Shown here: positions 37,001 to 48,950 of the stretch, piece after piece
Numbering within the stretch: position 1 is the first letter of the stretch
How the letters are laid out: the number at the start of each line of letters is the position of its first letter
NCBI RefSeq assembly: GCF_964340395.1
Contig: NC_135552.1
Span: forward strand, 25,989,681-26,053,680
Source of the DNA: Glandiceps talaboti
Taxonomy: Eukaryota > Hemichordata > Enteropneusta > Spengelidae
DNA: 64,000 nt
Direction: 5' to 3'
Position numbers and translations under genes: made by a program
Notes under the pieces: model-generated
The model's database searches: none
What the model saw: the letters and a program-made list of their open reading frames with translations, nothing else
What the model was told of the DNA's origin: nothing

Positions 37001-40000
37001 ATAACCAAGGCATTATTTTTCAGCCAATCTGGATAAATTTTGTATTCGTTTTACATTAAATTAGAAAACATTTTAAATGCAAGTTTTATCAGAAATGTTA
37101 ACAATTCCTTTGTTTTCAGTATCAGTTTTTGAGTGTTGATTGTGTAAAGCTCAGTGCATTTTACTGTGATATTTCTGTCTCTTTTATAGCGAAAGCAACC
37201 AGTTGAAGAAAATAACCATAATCATGATCATGAACATGAACACGAACATGAACATGAGCACGAACATGAAAATGGAAATGGACAGGAAAATGAGAATGGT
37301 GGACATGAGAGCCCACCACCACAAGGAGTTGCAGCTGTTGGTGTTACTGGTTGTGATGAAGCATCAGAACAACACCAACCAAAGAAACCTAAAACAGCAT
37401 CAGATGAATCAGGACCTGAAGCTGATGACTCTGTTGGAGAAGGATGCTCAGAAGTTACAGAATCTATCAATGTAAGTACTGATAAAGTTTACCATTGACA
37501 TATATAACCTGGAATAAATGTCAAACTTCTCATGTACCCAATCAAATTATTAGATTATTTAGGTACATGACAAATTCAATGTTTATTACAATTAGTTGCC
37601 TGTCTAAAATAACAGCACAAGTGTGACTCATGACAACTGTTGAACTTCTAAAGTCTTGAATCTAATTCTAAATATTAAACCATGATTCAGTGCACCTGTC
37701 ATTCACAGTCATGTCATATTCAAACGTATTGGCAGCAACATCAAGATTATGCATCAATCTTAAAATTAACTTCATCTTCCTTTTTTGTACTGAAATAGCA
37801 TGATGCCTTGACATTTCTTTCTTCCATGATTTTGTGTGTCAACAACAGTTCCACCATATGATTTGACCCCTAAGCATGCCATACACCACTAGACCCTCTA
37901 AGCCATTTGTTTTTGTATTTAATTCAACAGATTGAATTTGATGTCTATTCTGTGTCGTATTTAATATTGTACATGTTAACTTCAGTACAAACAGATGAGG
38001 TGCATGAGAAGTTTGATATTTATTCCAGGCCTTAAGTTAGACACAGTTAACAACTAATTGCATGTAGTGTTTTTGTGTATACAGTAATAGCCCCAATGTA
38101 AGTACTGGTGAAGTCAAACATTTTCAAAGTTATCAATATTACTTACTGCACGATAAAGATATGTTACAAAATTTCACAAATGTCATTCACCTTTACTAAG
38201 ATTCAGCAGATTCAAGAGATCTTTTGCTTAGAATTTATTCCAGGTAAATAATTAACTGGTAGAAATTTGACTTTGAAGGGACTTCTCGTATTGTAGGGAT
38301 ACAAACTATTTGATTTAACTGTGAATGATAACTATAGTGATTTATATGTCATATTGTACAGACACACTATTCTGACAATCAAGGTCTTGGTTCACTGAAA
38401 TAGACACAAACTAAAACTATTGTTGTTCAATGTGGTAGATTACACAAGTGGGTGATAGTGGTGCCTCTGTTGTGGGAATCTTATCACCCTGTGATCAAGA
38501 TAGTGTAAACATTGGAAGCCCCCCAAAATGTACCCTGCAAGATCACAGAAGTCATCAGAAACGCCACCCTACTGTGAGTACAATTAAACCAACGTCCATT
38601 CAATCACTTATATATTGTATCAACATGTCACAACAATAGTTTTAGTTTGTTTCTATCTTTGTAAACCGAGACCTCAATTGCCAGGCATCTTATAATTTCT
38701 TGAGGATCTTGATTACTATTATTTATAGCAGTACAGTGTAATAGTCAGTCCTATAAGCATGTTATTTATGCCCATATGATCAGTTTTCTGTATTTGGAAA
38801 TACATGTATATTACTTTGTTAGCCCAACTTTTAAAGCTGGCACACAAGAATAAAACCAGAACCTGGTAATGTTATATTTATAGCAGCAAAGGGCTTTGAC
38901 CCATGATTAGAGCCACTCCCAAACAAGAATATAACAGTCTATTGGTTGTTTGATAAATAGTTGCATTTTCATTTTGTGGTTAGGTGCAAAATTAGATTAA
39001 TATCGTGAAATTGTATTTGTGTTGTTGCAGGAAATAGAGCTTGTATTTAAACCTCACCCAGATGAAGAAGAAGCAGCCAGTGAACCCACCTCATCCCAGA
39101 CAAGATTCATCAAAACTACAGCCAATGCCACCATTGACCATTTAGCCAAGTATTTAGCCATGAGAATGGCATTAGAAAATGTTAGAGACAGTGGTAAGTC
39201 TTTGTTGTGTACCTGTGAAAACGGTTAGCAGTGGTGAATATTAGGAAAAAAAGGCCAATACTGTGTGGAGTGTGTTTTTATAGCCATATTAAATAAGTCA
39301 TCACAATAAACTGTACCAGTATGACATAAAAGTTAAACTCAATATAAAATTGCCCAATTTTTGTCAAAATGCTGTTTTACCTGTTGTAACTGAACTTCAG
39401 AAGTATTATTTTTTTCAAACAGACACTGACAAACAACAATATATTCTCTGAAAATTGTTAAAATACCAATATTTAAACACTGTACATGTTAATTAGAGGT
39501 TAGTTCTATCCATAACTAGTGTAGCATGAGTTTGAAACATGGCCATTTATGAAGTTATAATGTTCCAGATAACCCATTCATTAACTGATGTACCATGTTC
39601 ACTTATAATCTTTGTGTTTACCTTTAATTACACCCTATATAGGATGTCAGGCTTTAAAGTGTTAAAACTCAGAATATCAGAGCCATGATCCACTGTACAA
39701 TGCAACATTTATACCGAAACTAATTCTTGTAGGTTAGAGTGTGTAACATTTGATTAACAAGTACACCAATTAACAGTGTATATTGATAGTTTGTATGATG
39801 AAGTCAAGGACATATATATAAGTAGATGCCAGTACAAATAGTATCATTGTTGTATTTATACCGTTACAGACTCTATGAATGGTGATGGACCTCCACAGGA
39901 TGATTCTGATTTCACCATCTACATAGCAAGTACACCTGGACAGTACACTGTAAGTGTGTGTGTGTGTGTGTGGTATGTGTGTGTGTGTATGTGGTGTTTG

Positions 40001-40052
40001 TATGTGGTGTTTGTATGCGGTGTTTGTTTGCATGTGTGCATGTGTCTGCCCA

Positions 40053-40102
<50 letters not shown>

Positions 40103-40991
40103 CATGAATGCGTAAGTGCAATTCCAATCTGATGTACCACTGATGCACAATAACTTCTGGTGAATCACCAAAATGTAGTGTTCCGCTATCCCTTACTATG
40201 GGGTAGCTTAAAAGAAAACCCAATTTCTATCATTTTGATCCACAACATCAGTTTTGTTACTCTAATATTAGAGGGTGCACTGTAAACCAACATATATAGA
40301 AAATTCCTCAAAATTGTATCTTTCATTTTTAACTTGAATATAATTAGCATAAATTATGTTCATCCATTTATTTCATACTGATGAAAAAAAATCTAAATGA
40401 ATATCAGTTTTAGAATACTTAATGTAATATTACGGATATTTTTGTCGCAACATTGTATAGAGAATGGTATGAAATGACGTTTTGATCCTGTATTTCCAAA
40501 CTTTATCATTTTTATGTACAAACAAATACATCATGGTAGACAGGTTAACATGCTGAACTTAACAAATGGTTGATCAAATTCATGTAAGACGACCTTATAA
40601 GGTCACTATAACATATCTGAAATAATCTAAAGTGTTTTTACTAAGTCTAAGGTTTGGGACTTGGTAACAAAGTAGGGAAATGAGGTAAAACTGGCGAGTT
40701 TCCCATAAAAATATACCGATGTGTTTGATTGCAAGCCTGGTAAAATGATTGGGAAAGCCATGTATGTTTGACCTACTTACAACTTACTGGTCAATTTTAT
40801 TGTCCACCATAGGATTCAAAACTACCGTGATGAAATGATAAAAGTGGCATGATGCAATTACATGATATGGTTCTTTTTTTTCTAATTCACAGGATTTGAA
40901 TGGTTCAATGACTCTGGATCAAGTCAATGAGAGATACTGGAAAGTCAACAAACCACTAGAAATGTTCTACTCTTGGAAAAAACAGTCATAA
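34021..40991 (+). CDS. RNF2: E3 ubiquitin-protein ligase RING2 (Polycomb repressive complex 1)
   Basis: Nine exons: 34021-34038, 34157-34193, 35456-35651, 36143-36266, 36537-36641, 37190-37471, 39031-39193, 39870-39949, 40893-40991. They sum to 1,104 nt, 367 codons plus stop. The start is set by ATGGCGAAC just before a donor, whose phase alone gives the family's NKTWELSLYEL join. RING1/RING2 proteins monoubiquitinate histone H2A (Lys119 in vertebrates) in PRC1 in the nucleus. The RING finger is at residues 52-91 (C52, C55, C68, H70, C73, C76, C88, C91) and is nearly identical to vertebrate RING2 around [19 protein letters not shown]. The C-terminal RAWUL domain, which binds CBX and other partners, is residues 255-367. 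Between them a low-complexity linker carries an unusual His-Glu run (residues 170-187). Vertebrate RNF2 is about 336 residues; the extra length is this linker. Confidence 0.97.
35232..35300. mobile_element. Possible LINE 3'-end fragment (antisense)
   Basis: A (CAATA)n array runs into AAAACTTTATTGATCC and then AGGAAATTA. This looks like the antisense 3' end with tandem tail of several invertebrate and fish non-LTR elements. It is too short for a firm call. It lies in RING2 intron 2. Confidence 0.35.
38395..38520. repeat. Dispersed repeat fragment shared with 29725-29870
   Basis: It is a diverged partner of the fragment in a NEK intron, here inside RING2 intron 6. A 63-codon open frame over it is not an exon. 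Confidence 0.55.
39951..40098. repeat. (GT)n-rich microsatellite starting at a RING2 splice donor
   Basis: The donor of exon 39870-39949 reads GTAAGTGTGTGTGTG, so the repeat begins inside the donor itself. Confidence 0.95.
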
Positions 40992-43018
40992 ACGAAATTG
41001 GTGAAATCTAATATTGAAGATATCCCTCACTGCATGTTTTATACAATAGGACAATTGGCATACAAGGTTGCGACCTTTGACCTAAAACAGTTAGTTGGTT
41101 GATATTCAGCATTAAATGACCACAAGTCCAATGGAGATGTTTGCCTCTGTATAAAAATATGAGATGATATTTTTTTGTGCACCAGTGGTATTTTTGGCAC
41201 AACGTGTAAGGCTATGAGTGTTGCCAAATAAAATAGCGATTCCAACACTGCAAAGAACAGGAACTGTGGCACAAAGTGCCAAGGAAGCCTCTATGCCCAG
41301 AGAGGATCATGGAAACAGTATGTTCAATACATAAGCAATGTTAAAATGTTGTCTTACTGTCTCAATATCATAGGGGCAAGTTTTGATATGTTTCCCCACG
41401 AAATAAAAAGGTACTATTGATAGGAGCTGATTTATAGTTTCAAAACTCACCTCAACTCTGTCAGTGTGTGTCTCAGTGTTATAAAGGTGGAAGTTTATAG
41501 TATACCAATACTACTGTATTCAAAGTTAATATAGAACACCGTAGGAGTGTTTGACATGTATCAGTTCCTATACCTGCTGTGCATACTTTTGATATGAGTA
41601 TTTAGACAGTCACTGCAGTGTACACTTTTTTTGATAAAGAAAGGTGAGTTTGGCAGAATAGCTATACCTGCATAGTTCTATGTTAGTGCCAATGTAGTGA
41701 TATATTTGAGAGGGGAAAAACAGAAGCCGTCAATACCCCCAACAGTAAGGCCAGGAAAGATAGTCCAGATTTGGGTATTTTATAAGTAGTTTATGTTATG
41801 TATATACTTTACTATGTCTTCATCATTTCATTTCTTGTGTTATTTACTTTTACTGAAATGTTGTGAACCATTGTGTAGATCTTTGTCATACAATAGTATT
41901 TTACTTGAGTACAAAAAATTACTCCTGTATGGATTTCCTACTTTTTAATAGTTATAGCTATTTCATACCATATTAGTAATTGAAATGTTGGTCAATCTTG
42001 TTATTTCATGTTTGCACACATATGAGATTTCACTTGAGAACAGAATAGTTTGGGTTATTTTAAATAACTCATGTGAATTTTCCTGATCATTTCACAACTT
42101 TCAGGAAGTATTTTCCATGTCAAATTGAAAATGTTCCACAATATTATTGATAATGGTTGTGAGTTGTACACTTAGATGATAAAGACTACTCTCATTCAAT
42201 TTCACATTTAATCTAGTATGTCTGTCCTGTAGTTTATGTGGAGTCATCAGGGAAGAAGAGTCACAATTACTGACTCATAATTTGCATATTGGTGGCACAG
42301 TCACTGCTTCTACTATTTGTTGTGAATAACTAACATGAAAAGCGGTCATATAAATTGTTACATATTTAACTTGCTTAGGAATGATGATGGTCATGTGACA
42401 GATTTCATATTGTTGGAAGAAGTTGCAGTTAGTACCATCAACTGTACAAGGAGTTGAGACAACTATTGATTGTATGATGTACAGTATTTTAAAAATGTTA
42501 CAGGAAAGCCCTGTCGAAAAATTTGCATTATTATATAACTTTATTTTACAAATTACAGAAAAAATTCCTTTTTGCCATTTAAGACATTCCAGTGCTATCA
42601 ATACTTGCACTTTAGTATTTTACATAAGCTGCCTTCACCCTCTCACCCCACCCACCCACCCCCCTCCCAAAATAGTATTTTTGTGTATTAAACTCAGTAA
42701 CAACATGAATTGAATGCTTGAGTGGCATTGTAGTCAACCTACCATCAGCAATCCGTCTTTTAGCTATACTGCCAGCAGTCCTGTATAAATGTTTCATTAT
42801 TCTCTGTCTTTGATATAATCAAACAAAGTCTATGGATAGTCTCTCTAGCCAGGACTGGTGTAGTTGTCATGGTTACCAATCCAGAATTGTCTTTTATTTT
42901 GTTTATTCAATATGAAGTACATTATATAAAAAGAAAATGTTTTTGCTTCTTCAGTACTGAGTTGTAGTGTTTTCTTTCTGGTGTTCTTGTAGATGGATGT
43001 ACAGTTAGTTCCCCTAAG

Positions 43019-43043
43019 GTGGGGATGGGGGTGGGGGTGGGGG
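43019..43043 (+). other. G-rich tract, potential G-quadruplex
   Basis: Four runs of four to six G with single-base or AT loops make a strong quadruplex pattern on the plus strand. It is followed 35 bp later by a TA run. Confidence 0.7.
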
Positions 43044-43080
43044 GATATTACATTGGGCTCTGTATGTGTCCACATATATA

Positions 43081-43115
<35 letters not shown>

Positions 43116-43194
43116 TTGGTAGTACTGGAACTCTTTCTTGGGTGTAACTCGGAGTTTCACGCATATTGCGATCATCAGACATATTGCGATCATC

Positions 43195-43353
<159 letters not shown>

Positions 43354-43587
43354 AACCTTATCAAGTTCTTAATCCTGGTCTTGGTAGCGAGTTGACCGGT
43401 GTTTGGCATAGTGGGTAAGGTAAGATAACCAGTGTCGTAGAGTACACTCAAAACACTACATTCTTTATTGCTACATGTGGTACACTAACAGTTACAAGCC
43501 AATGATAATGGTAATCCAACCCCTAATTAATATTCATGTACCTGCTCATGAATAGTAATGCACTGGAATAGGCAGGGCACATGTCAC

Positions 43588-43668
43588 ACACATACATACA
43601 TACATACATACATACATACATACATACATACATACATACATACATACATACATACATACATACATACA
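43588..43668. repeat. (CATA)n microsatellite
   Basis: About twenty CATA units lie downstream of the kringle gene. Confidence 0.95.
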
Positions 43669-43985
43669 AATATGAACACTTTCTAAATATCTGTCGCATG
43701 GACCATCCAAAGCCCTGTATCATTTTGAACCAGCGTAATACATCCAAGTAATAGTTAGAACCGACGACGTTAGACCCGTACAGAGCACCATTACATTGAT
43801 AACATAAGCAGTTCACAACAGATCAATCTTTAATATTGATTAGGGCTACTGCGAAGCGAGAGGAATCTTGGTAACCGTAACTGCCAATGAACATATTGTT
43901 TGAGATGACAACGGAATGAAATAACATTCACCAGAAAGAATTGTAAGAAATGACAAATCAGATATACTGCAAGTAGATAGCTGAG

Positions 43986-43991
43986 TTTATT
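43986..43991 (-). terminator. Possible polyadenylation signal of the kringle gene
   Basis: AATAAA on the minus strand lies about 555 nt after the stop codon at 44546. Weak evidence, by position only. Confidence 0.35.
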
Positions 43992-44545
43992 ATACATTTA
44001 AAATCTGGTACAGTAGTACATTAGTAGTAGAATACATGTCTTCCTTATTTGTCATCGACGTGTATGTTTTGGGTACGACTGAGCTAAATCATCACTACCA
44101 TCATCCTCTTCCAGGTGAAACGAATTTGTTCGGGTAAAGGAACGAGCATAATTTACGTAAGGGGGTTAAGGTGGTAATAGGGTGCCACGAAAATATTTGG
44201 GAAGCGAGGGGGAGGTCTTGAAAATTCTAATGGCCTGAAAGAGGGACTGAAATATTTGCTCTTGTTTATTTATTTTTTTTTTTTTTGCGCTTGAAGTTTG
44301 GGAGGGCGGCGAAAAAACATTTGATCGAAATATTTTCTACTCAGTCTCCTACTCAGAGCTCCCACTGTAAATACTGCTCATTCCCTAAAAACAATGACAA
44401 GAATCAGATAAAATCAATATGTAAATAGATAACTGGTTAACTTGAATGTATTTGATACACTCCCCTCTTGTAACAGATATAACATCCATTTGGTATGCCA
44501 GTTTCGACACAATTATCAATAAGAGCATAATATACGCTGGGCGAA

Positions 44546-46324
44546 CTAAATCGAACAAATAGCACACGTCAACTCGTAACCATCAACGTAAGGGGCGCAT
44601 GGTAACCCACCACCTGTTGAACATTTACTCTCGACTGGATAAAGTAGAGCTCCATAGACGTTAATGGACGTGCCCGGCAACACCTCGCCGTTCACATCAA
44701 CACAAATGTACTCTGTCGTCTTATGATCATTATCGGCCGACATCAGATACCCATAATACTCTCTGGTCCAGCCGTTGGGACAATCATCACGACCCGGGTA
44801 CATGAAATGATTATTACGATATTCTTGAAGACAGACAGCACAGGGCACATCATGGTAAAGTTTAGAAGCGAATGGGCCGGTAGAAGCATAGTACTGTGCG
44901 TGATATAGAGTGGCACGATCGCTTTGTCCTCCATGTACAACCACATCGTCGTCATATTTGGGTATTTCTGGTAAACACAGGTAGTTACTTCCACCTCCAC
45001 CATGGCTATAATACTTCCCAGCCATCATACCTAAAGTAGGAACGAATACAAAAGCCTAATCATCATTCGGAGATGAAATTCTACATTAACAAATATTTGA
45101 AGAATATTATCAGTTTATTCACTGTGAACATGAAAAGTGTGTCTCGTGTGATTTCATATGGTGACCTGCAGTGCCAGTTTGTCACACATTACGTTACCAT
45201 TGGCGATGATGAGAATTGGTATGAACAATAAATGACTACAGAGAACAAAAATGGATTTCGCGTACGAAAGGTTTTTTTTTTTTTTTTTTTTTTAAATCTG
45301 ATTTCGAATGTTTAAAGGTGATAGTAAAGCTACAACATACCGTGGTAGATAAGTTTGGTATTTCCGGGACATGAACTATGGCCCCACCGTGTGTACACAA
45401 AACCAGTTCTGGTAGAATCTGAAAGAATATGGAATCATGACGACAACGATACACACATGTAGTATCTATGTTCTACTGTCTAGATCGATGTAGGATGTGG
45501 CGAGGTCAGAAACGGGGTGGAGTGCAAGACAAAAACTCGGGGGGGGGGGGCTTCTAATGGTCTGAAAGGAGGCGTTGTCTCGAAAATTAAATCTCACGAG
45601 CAGTCATTCACAGTGTACATTTGCAAAATGATCAACTGAATGTTAATTTACAATTTATCTGCATCTAATTATGTGGGATGTGATAGCCAAGAAAACGCAG
45701 TTTTATATGGCTTGTAGATTCATACTTTATGCCTCTAAATCGCCTCCTACATGTCCCCACTTTCAAAAAATCACATACCCCTTCCAGCAGACATCGCGGT
45801 GATGTTGTCTAACCCCCCCCCCCACTGCAGACCAACTATCTCAAAATACAGGTGATGGCAATATTAGATTTCACTTTGCGAAGACCACATCTATTTGTAT
45901 AGAAATACCAGTTGTACACGTAATATCTTATGGACTCTGATTGTCCATGTTACTAAAGTAGTGAAACCTTTTATCGTACATCTTCAGCTTGTGTTTTTTT
46001 GGGGCGAGGGGAGTGGGGGGGGGGGTATCTAACTGTAGACTTCGAAATTGCTATTACATTCGGAGGAGGGAGCTACATCATTCCGTTCATTACAGAGGGG
46101 CCTTGATATTATTTGAGAGGGCGCGGGGGGGGGGGGGGGGCAAAATGGCAAAATGGATCTAAACAAATAAACCTCCCCTGCCATAAATTCTGCTCGCCCC
46201 TTTCGCAATCAAAATACACAGTATAATACAAATGGTGCACCCACCCCAAGTATACATCTCTATATGCTCTACTCTCAATATCAAGGCGTTAAGAAGAATC
46301 CCACCCCTCTCTCTACACACACAG

Positions 46325-46368
<44 letters not shown>

Positions 46369-46440
46369 ACTCTATCTCTCACACACACACACACACACAC
46401 ACACAAACAAACAAACAGACAGACAGACAGACAGACTGAC

Positions 46441-46476
<36 letters not shown>

Positions 46477-47774
46477 TACATACATACATACATACATACA
46501 TACATACATACATACATACATACATACATACATACATACATACATGTACATACATACATACACACACATACACACATACACACATACACACATACATACA
46601 TACATACATACATACATACATACATACATACATACATAAACCTCACTTACCATCGGCACACGAACTTTTTGGACTCCCTACATCACAATATTCCCATCTT
46701 TGTGCTTGGTCAGTAGTGTAACACCATGGATCATCAGCATCATCGGGGTTACGACAGTAGTTGTGATCTCCAAGACCGGAATTGGCGTAGTTTTCTGGTA
46801 ACACTGTGTGTTCATGTGGGTACTGGGACGTCCACTGCTGACAAGTACGGCCACTCAGGGTTGTAGATTTTGTACCTCGATAATCGGCACCATCAGATAA
46901 GGTGTAGCATTCGTTGCCTGTATGTGAAATAGAACAGTGTTACTTTAAACACCTCCTCACCGCTATAAATTTACAGTGTATTACCATCTCATTTTATTAT
47001 CAGAATGGAACGCTTTCTTGACATTTGTAGAATCATGATGATGTTGGCCCTTGCCAATTGGACAATGTAGACATATATATCGACTGGACATACATCACAC
47101 ACAGTTGCAATTTAAGCTCTAGTACTGTTGATAAACCAAGATTTCGTAAACTTGTCACGGTAAAGCATGAGTGTGTGAATGTTTGTACGCGAATGTGTCA
47201 AACGAAAACACTCTCCTCAGTCATGTTGGTGTTTCGAAGGGATGTAATTCATAACATAACATAACACAACATAACATAACATAACATAACATAACATAAC
47301 ATAACAATTAAAATGCACAACAGATTTGGTACTATACTATTGGGAGTACTCTTGATTGCCTAGCTTGTTTGCACTCGTTTCCCTAATTGAGCATATGGTA
47401 AATAGATCTTACCGTCACCCGGTTCTTCTTCAAAACGTAGAATGCCGACACTTTGAACACCATCGACGTCTTCAGCCTGAAAATACACGTTAATCAAGTT
47501 AAGTACTTAAAATCCGGAAGAAACAAAATTTACTGGAACAATTCGCAATTAATCCTTGACAACTATTAATGCAAGTGTTTAAGAAAACATTACATTCGTT
47601 TACCTCTTCTAGGTCATTTGCTTCGGGAATTTCGTTCTGTGTATCTTCGGCAATTTCATTCACTGCTTCTTCTGCCAACGCTGGTGCCTCGTTGTCTTTC
47701 ACAAGAGCACAGAAGGCGCTTGAAATGAAAAACAGAGAAAGGGTGAGAACTAGAAGTACACTGTTCTTGTTCAT
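44546..47774 (-). CDS. Secreted kringle protein with short-chain-collagen-C4-like domain
   Basis: Five exons in transcript order: 47604-47774, 47413-47476, 46651-46917, 45341-45418, 44546-45030. They sum to 1,065 nt, 354 codons plus stop, all in frame. Residues 1-22 are a signal peptide (MNKNS then a hydrophobic core ending SSAFCA). Residues 23-78 are an acidic, Glu-rich spacer without cysteines. Residues 79-167 are a complete kringle, one exon long, with six cysteines (82 to 165) and the family marks NYCRNPD, PWCYT and WEYCDV. Residues about 170-354 match the cysteine-rich C-terminal domain of sponge/cnidarian/mollusc short-chain collagen C4-like proteins (YTRWGHSSCP, YSHGGGGSNYLCLP, DVPCAVC, ESKC, PYVDGYELTCAIC). 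There is no collagen repeat and no protease domain. The protein is presumably extracellular and disulphide-rich; its partner is unknown. Confidence 0.9.
46314..46638. repeat. Long compound (CA)n/(CAGA)n/(CATA)n microsatellite
   Basis: About 325 bp. In the transcript of the kringle gene it is TATG then TG, beginning about 12 nt after the donor at 46650. Confidence 0.95.
47247..47306. repeat. (ATAAC)n pentanucleotide array
   Basis: About twelve units lie in the second intron of the kringle gene. Confidence 0.95.
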
Positions 47775-48093
47775 GATTTACGAATAGAAGTGAGTTACTG
47801 TCAAGTTTAGTAATGACAGTTTAGGAATATAAATATGCCAAACAACTCACCGATCAATATTGGAGCTAGATTGTTTAAATACTTGAAAGTAGATTGTGTC
47901 GTGTATAAATGATGGGGTATTAAGAATTGATTCACTTATGAACTTAGAGATAAACATACCTAGGCAAATAATATCCTTACATTTGTCGCTTTTGGTTCGT
48001 TTTTTTAAATACTATATCTAAATTCTTAAACATCTTCAGATTTATCAACAATAGACCACAGACAAGTAAGTCTGTGAGTAGACATATAATAAC

Positions 48094-48950
48094 GGTTCTA
48101 TGACAAATGCCCCCCGGACAAACGCCCCCGGACAAATGCCCCCCGGACAAACGCCCCCTTAGGACAAATGCCCCGGTGGGACTGTCATTGCCTAAGAATA
48201 GAGATCCAAAAAATCCTGATTTTGGGAGTACAATTAAAATATGGTTTTATCACTTTTATTGTATAACGAATGAATAGACAGAAGATGTTCAAAACATGTT
48301 GAATTCGACCAAATAGGGCATGCTTTGATTTTATCACTTTTATTGTATTATTACCAAAAGCGTGCTTATAAAGTGATTTCGGGTGGTGTACTTTTGTTAA
48401 AAATGACTTAACAAACCCAGTCATTATTATATACACATACACATTATATTTCTGACATTACACTGAAATTGTGAAGACTATAAAGAAAAATACAAACAAC
48501 AAAGTGTGATAAACACGGGATTTGATTTTTAAATAAGGCAATTAATAGGAATTGCTTAAGTGTAGAACTCCAGAATCTGATTGCATAAATACTAAATATT
48601 ACTATAATATTCAAAACTGGAGGTAGTAGGCTATTCCCCTCAAAAAGTCAAGCACATGACGATTCTTGAAATCGGCACCAATTTGTGTAGAACTCTGGAA
48701 TGCGATTGCATAAATACTAAGTGATAAAACCATATTTTTAATTTTAAGTACACCTCCTGAAATCACGTCTTTCAATCACACTATAGTAGAAATGCTAAAC
48801 CCTAAAAATATGCCTTTCTTGGTTGAATCGTGAGCCATAGTCCTACCGTAAGCATTTGTTCGGGGGCATTTGTCCGGGGCATTTGTCCGGGGGGGGGGCG
48901 TTTGTCCGGGGGGGGGGGGGGGTTGTCCGGGGGGCGTTTGTCCTGTTACC
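48094..48950. mobile_element. Foldback element with tandem-repeat ends and 8-bp target duplication
   Basis: It is flanked by the exact 8-mer ATAATAAC at 48086-48093 and 48951-48958. The left arm is a tandem array of GGACAAATGCCCCCC / GGACAAACGCCCCC units (to about 48176); the right arm (about 48851-48950) is the inverted array. The outer ends are GGTTCTATGACAAA and GGTAACAGGACAAA. The core has internal direct repeats (TTTTATCACTTTTATTGTAT; TGCATAAATACTAA) and encodes no protein. Eight-bp duplications suggest mobilisation by a hAT-type transposase. It is non-autonomous and the family is not one I can name. Confidence 0.8.

Noticed and set aside
38448-38639. Possible extra RING2 exon between exons 6 and 7
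   Set aside because: The sequence is a diverged copy of a dispersed repeat also present in a NEK intron, and exons 6 and 7 already join in frame.
44500-44560. tRNA genes and CRISPR arrays across the window
   Set aside because: I looked for TTCGAATCC-type T loops and for spaced direct repeats and found none; regular repeats here are simple tandem repeats or transposon ends.
46232-46716. Long Tyr-Ile-His-Thr and Cys-Val open frames over CA/CATA repeats
   Set aside because: These are translations of microsatellite; the same applies to open frames at 1042-1340, 28533-28820, 39770-40223, 43014-43395 and 56667-57069.
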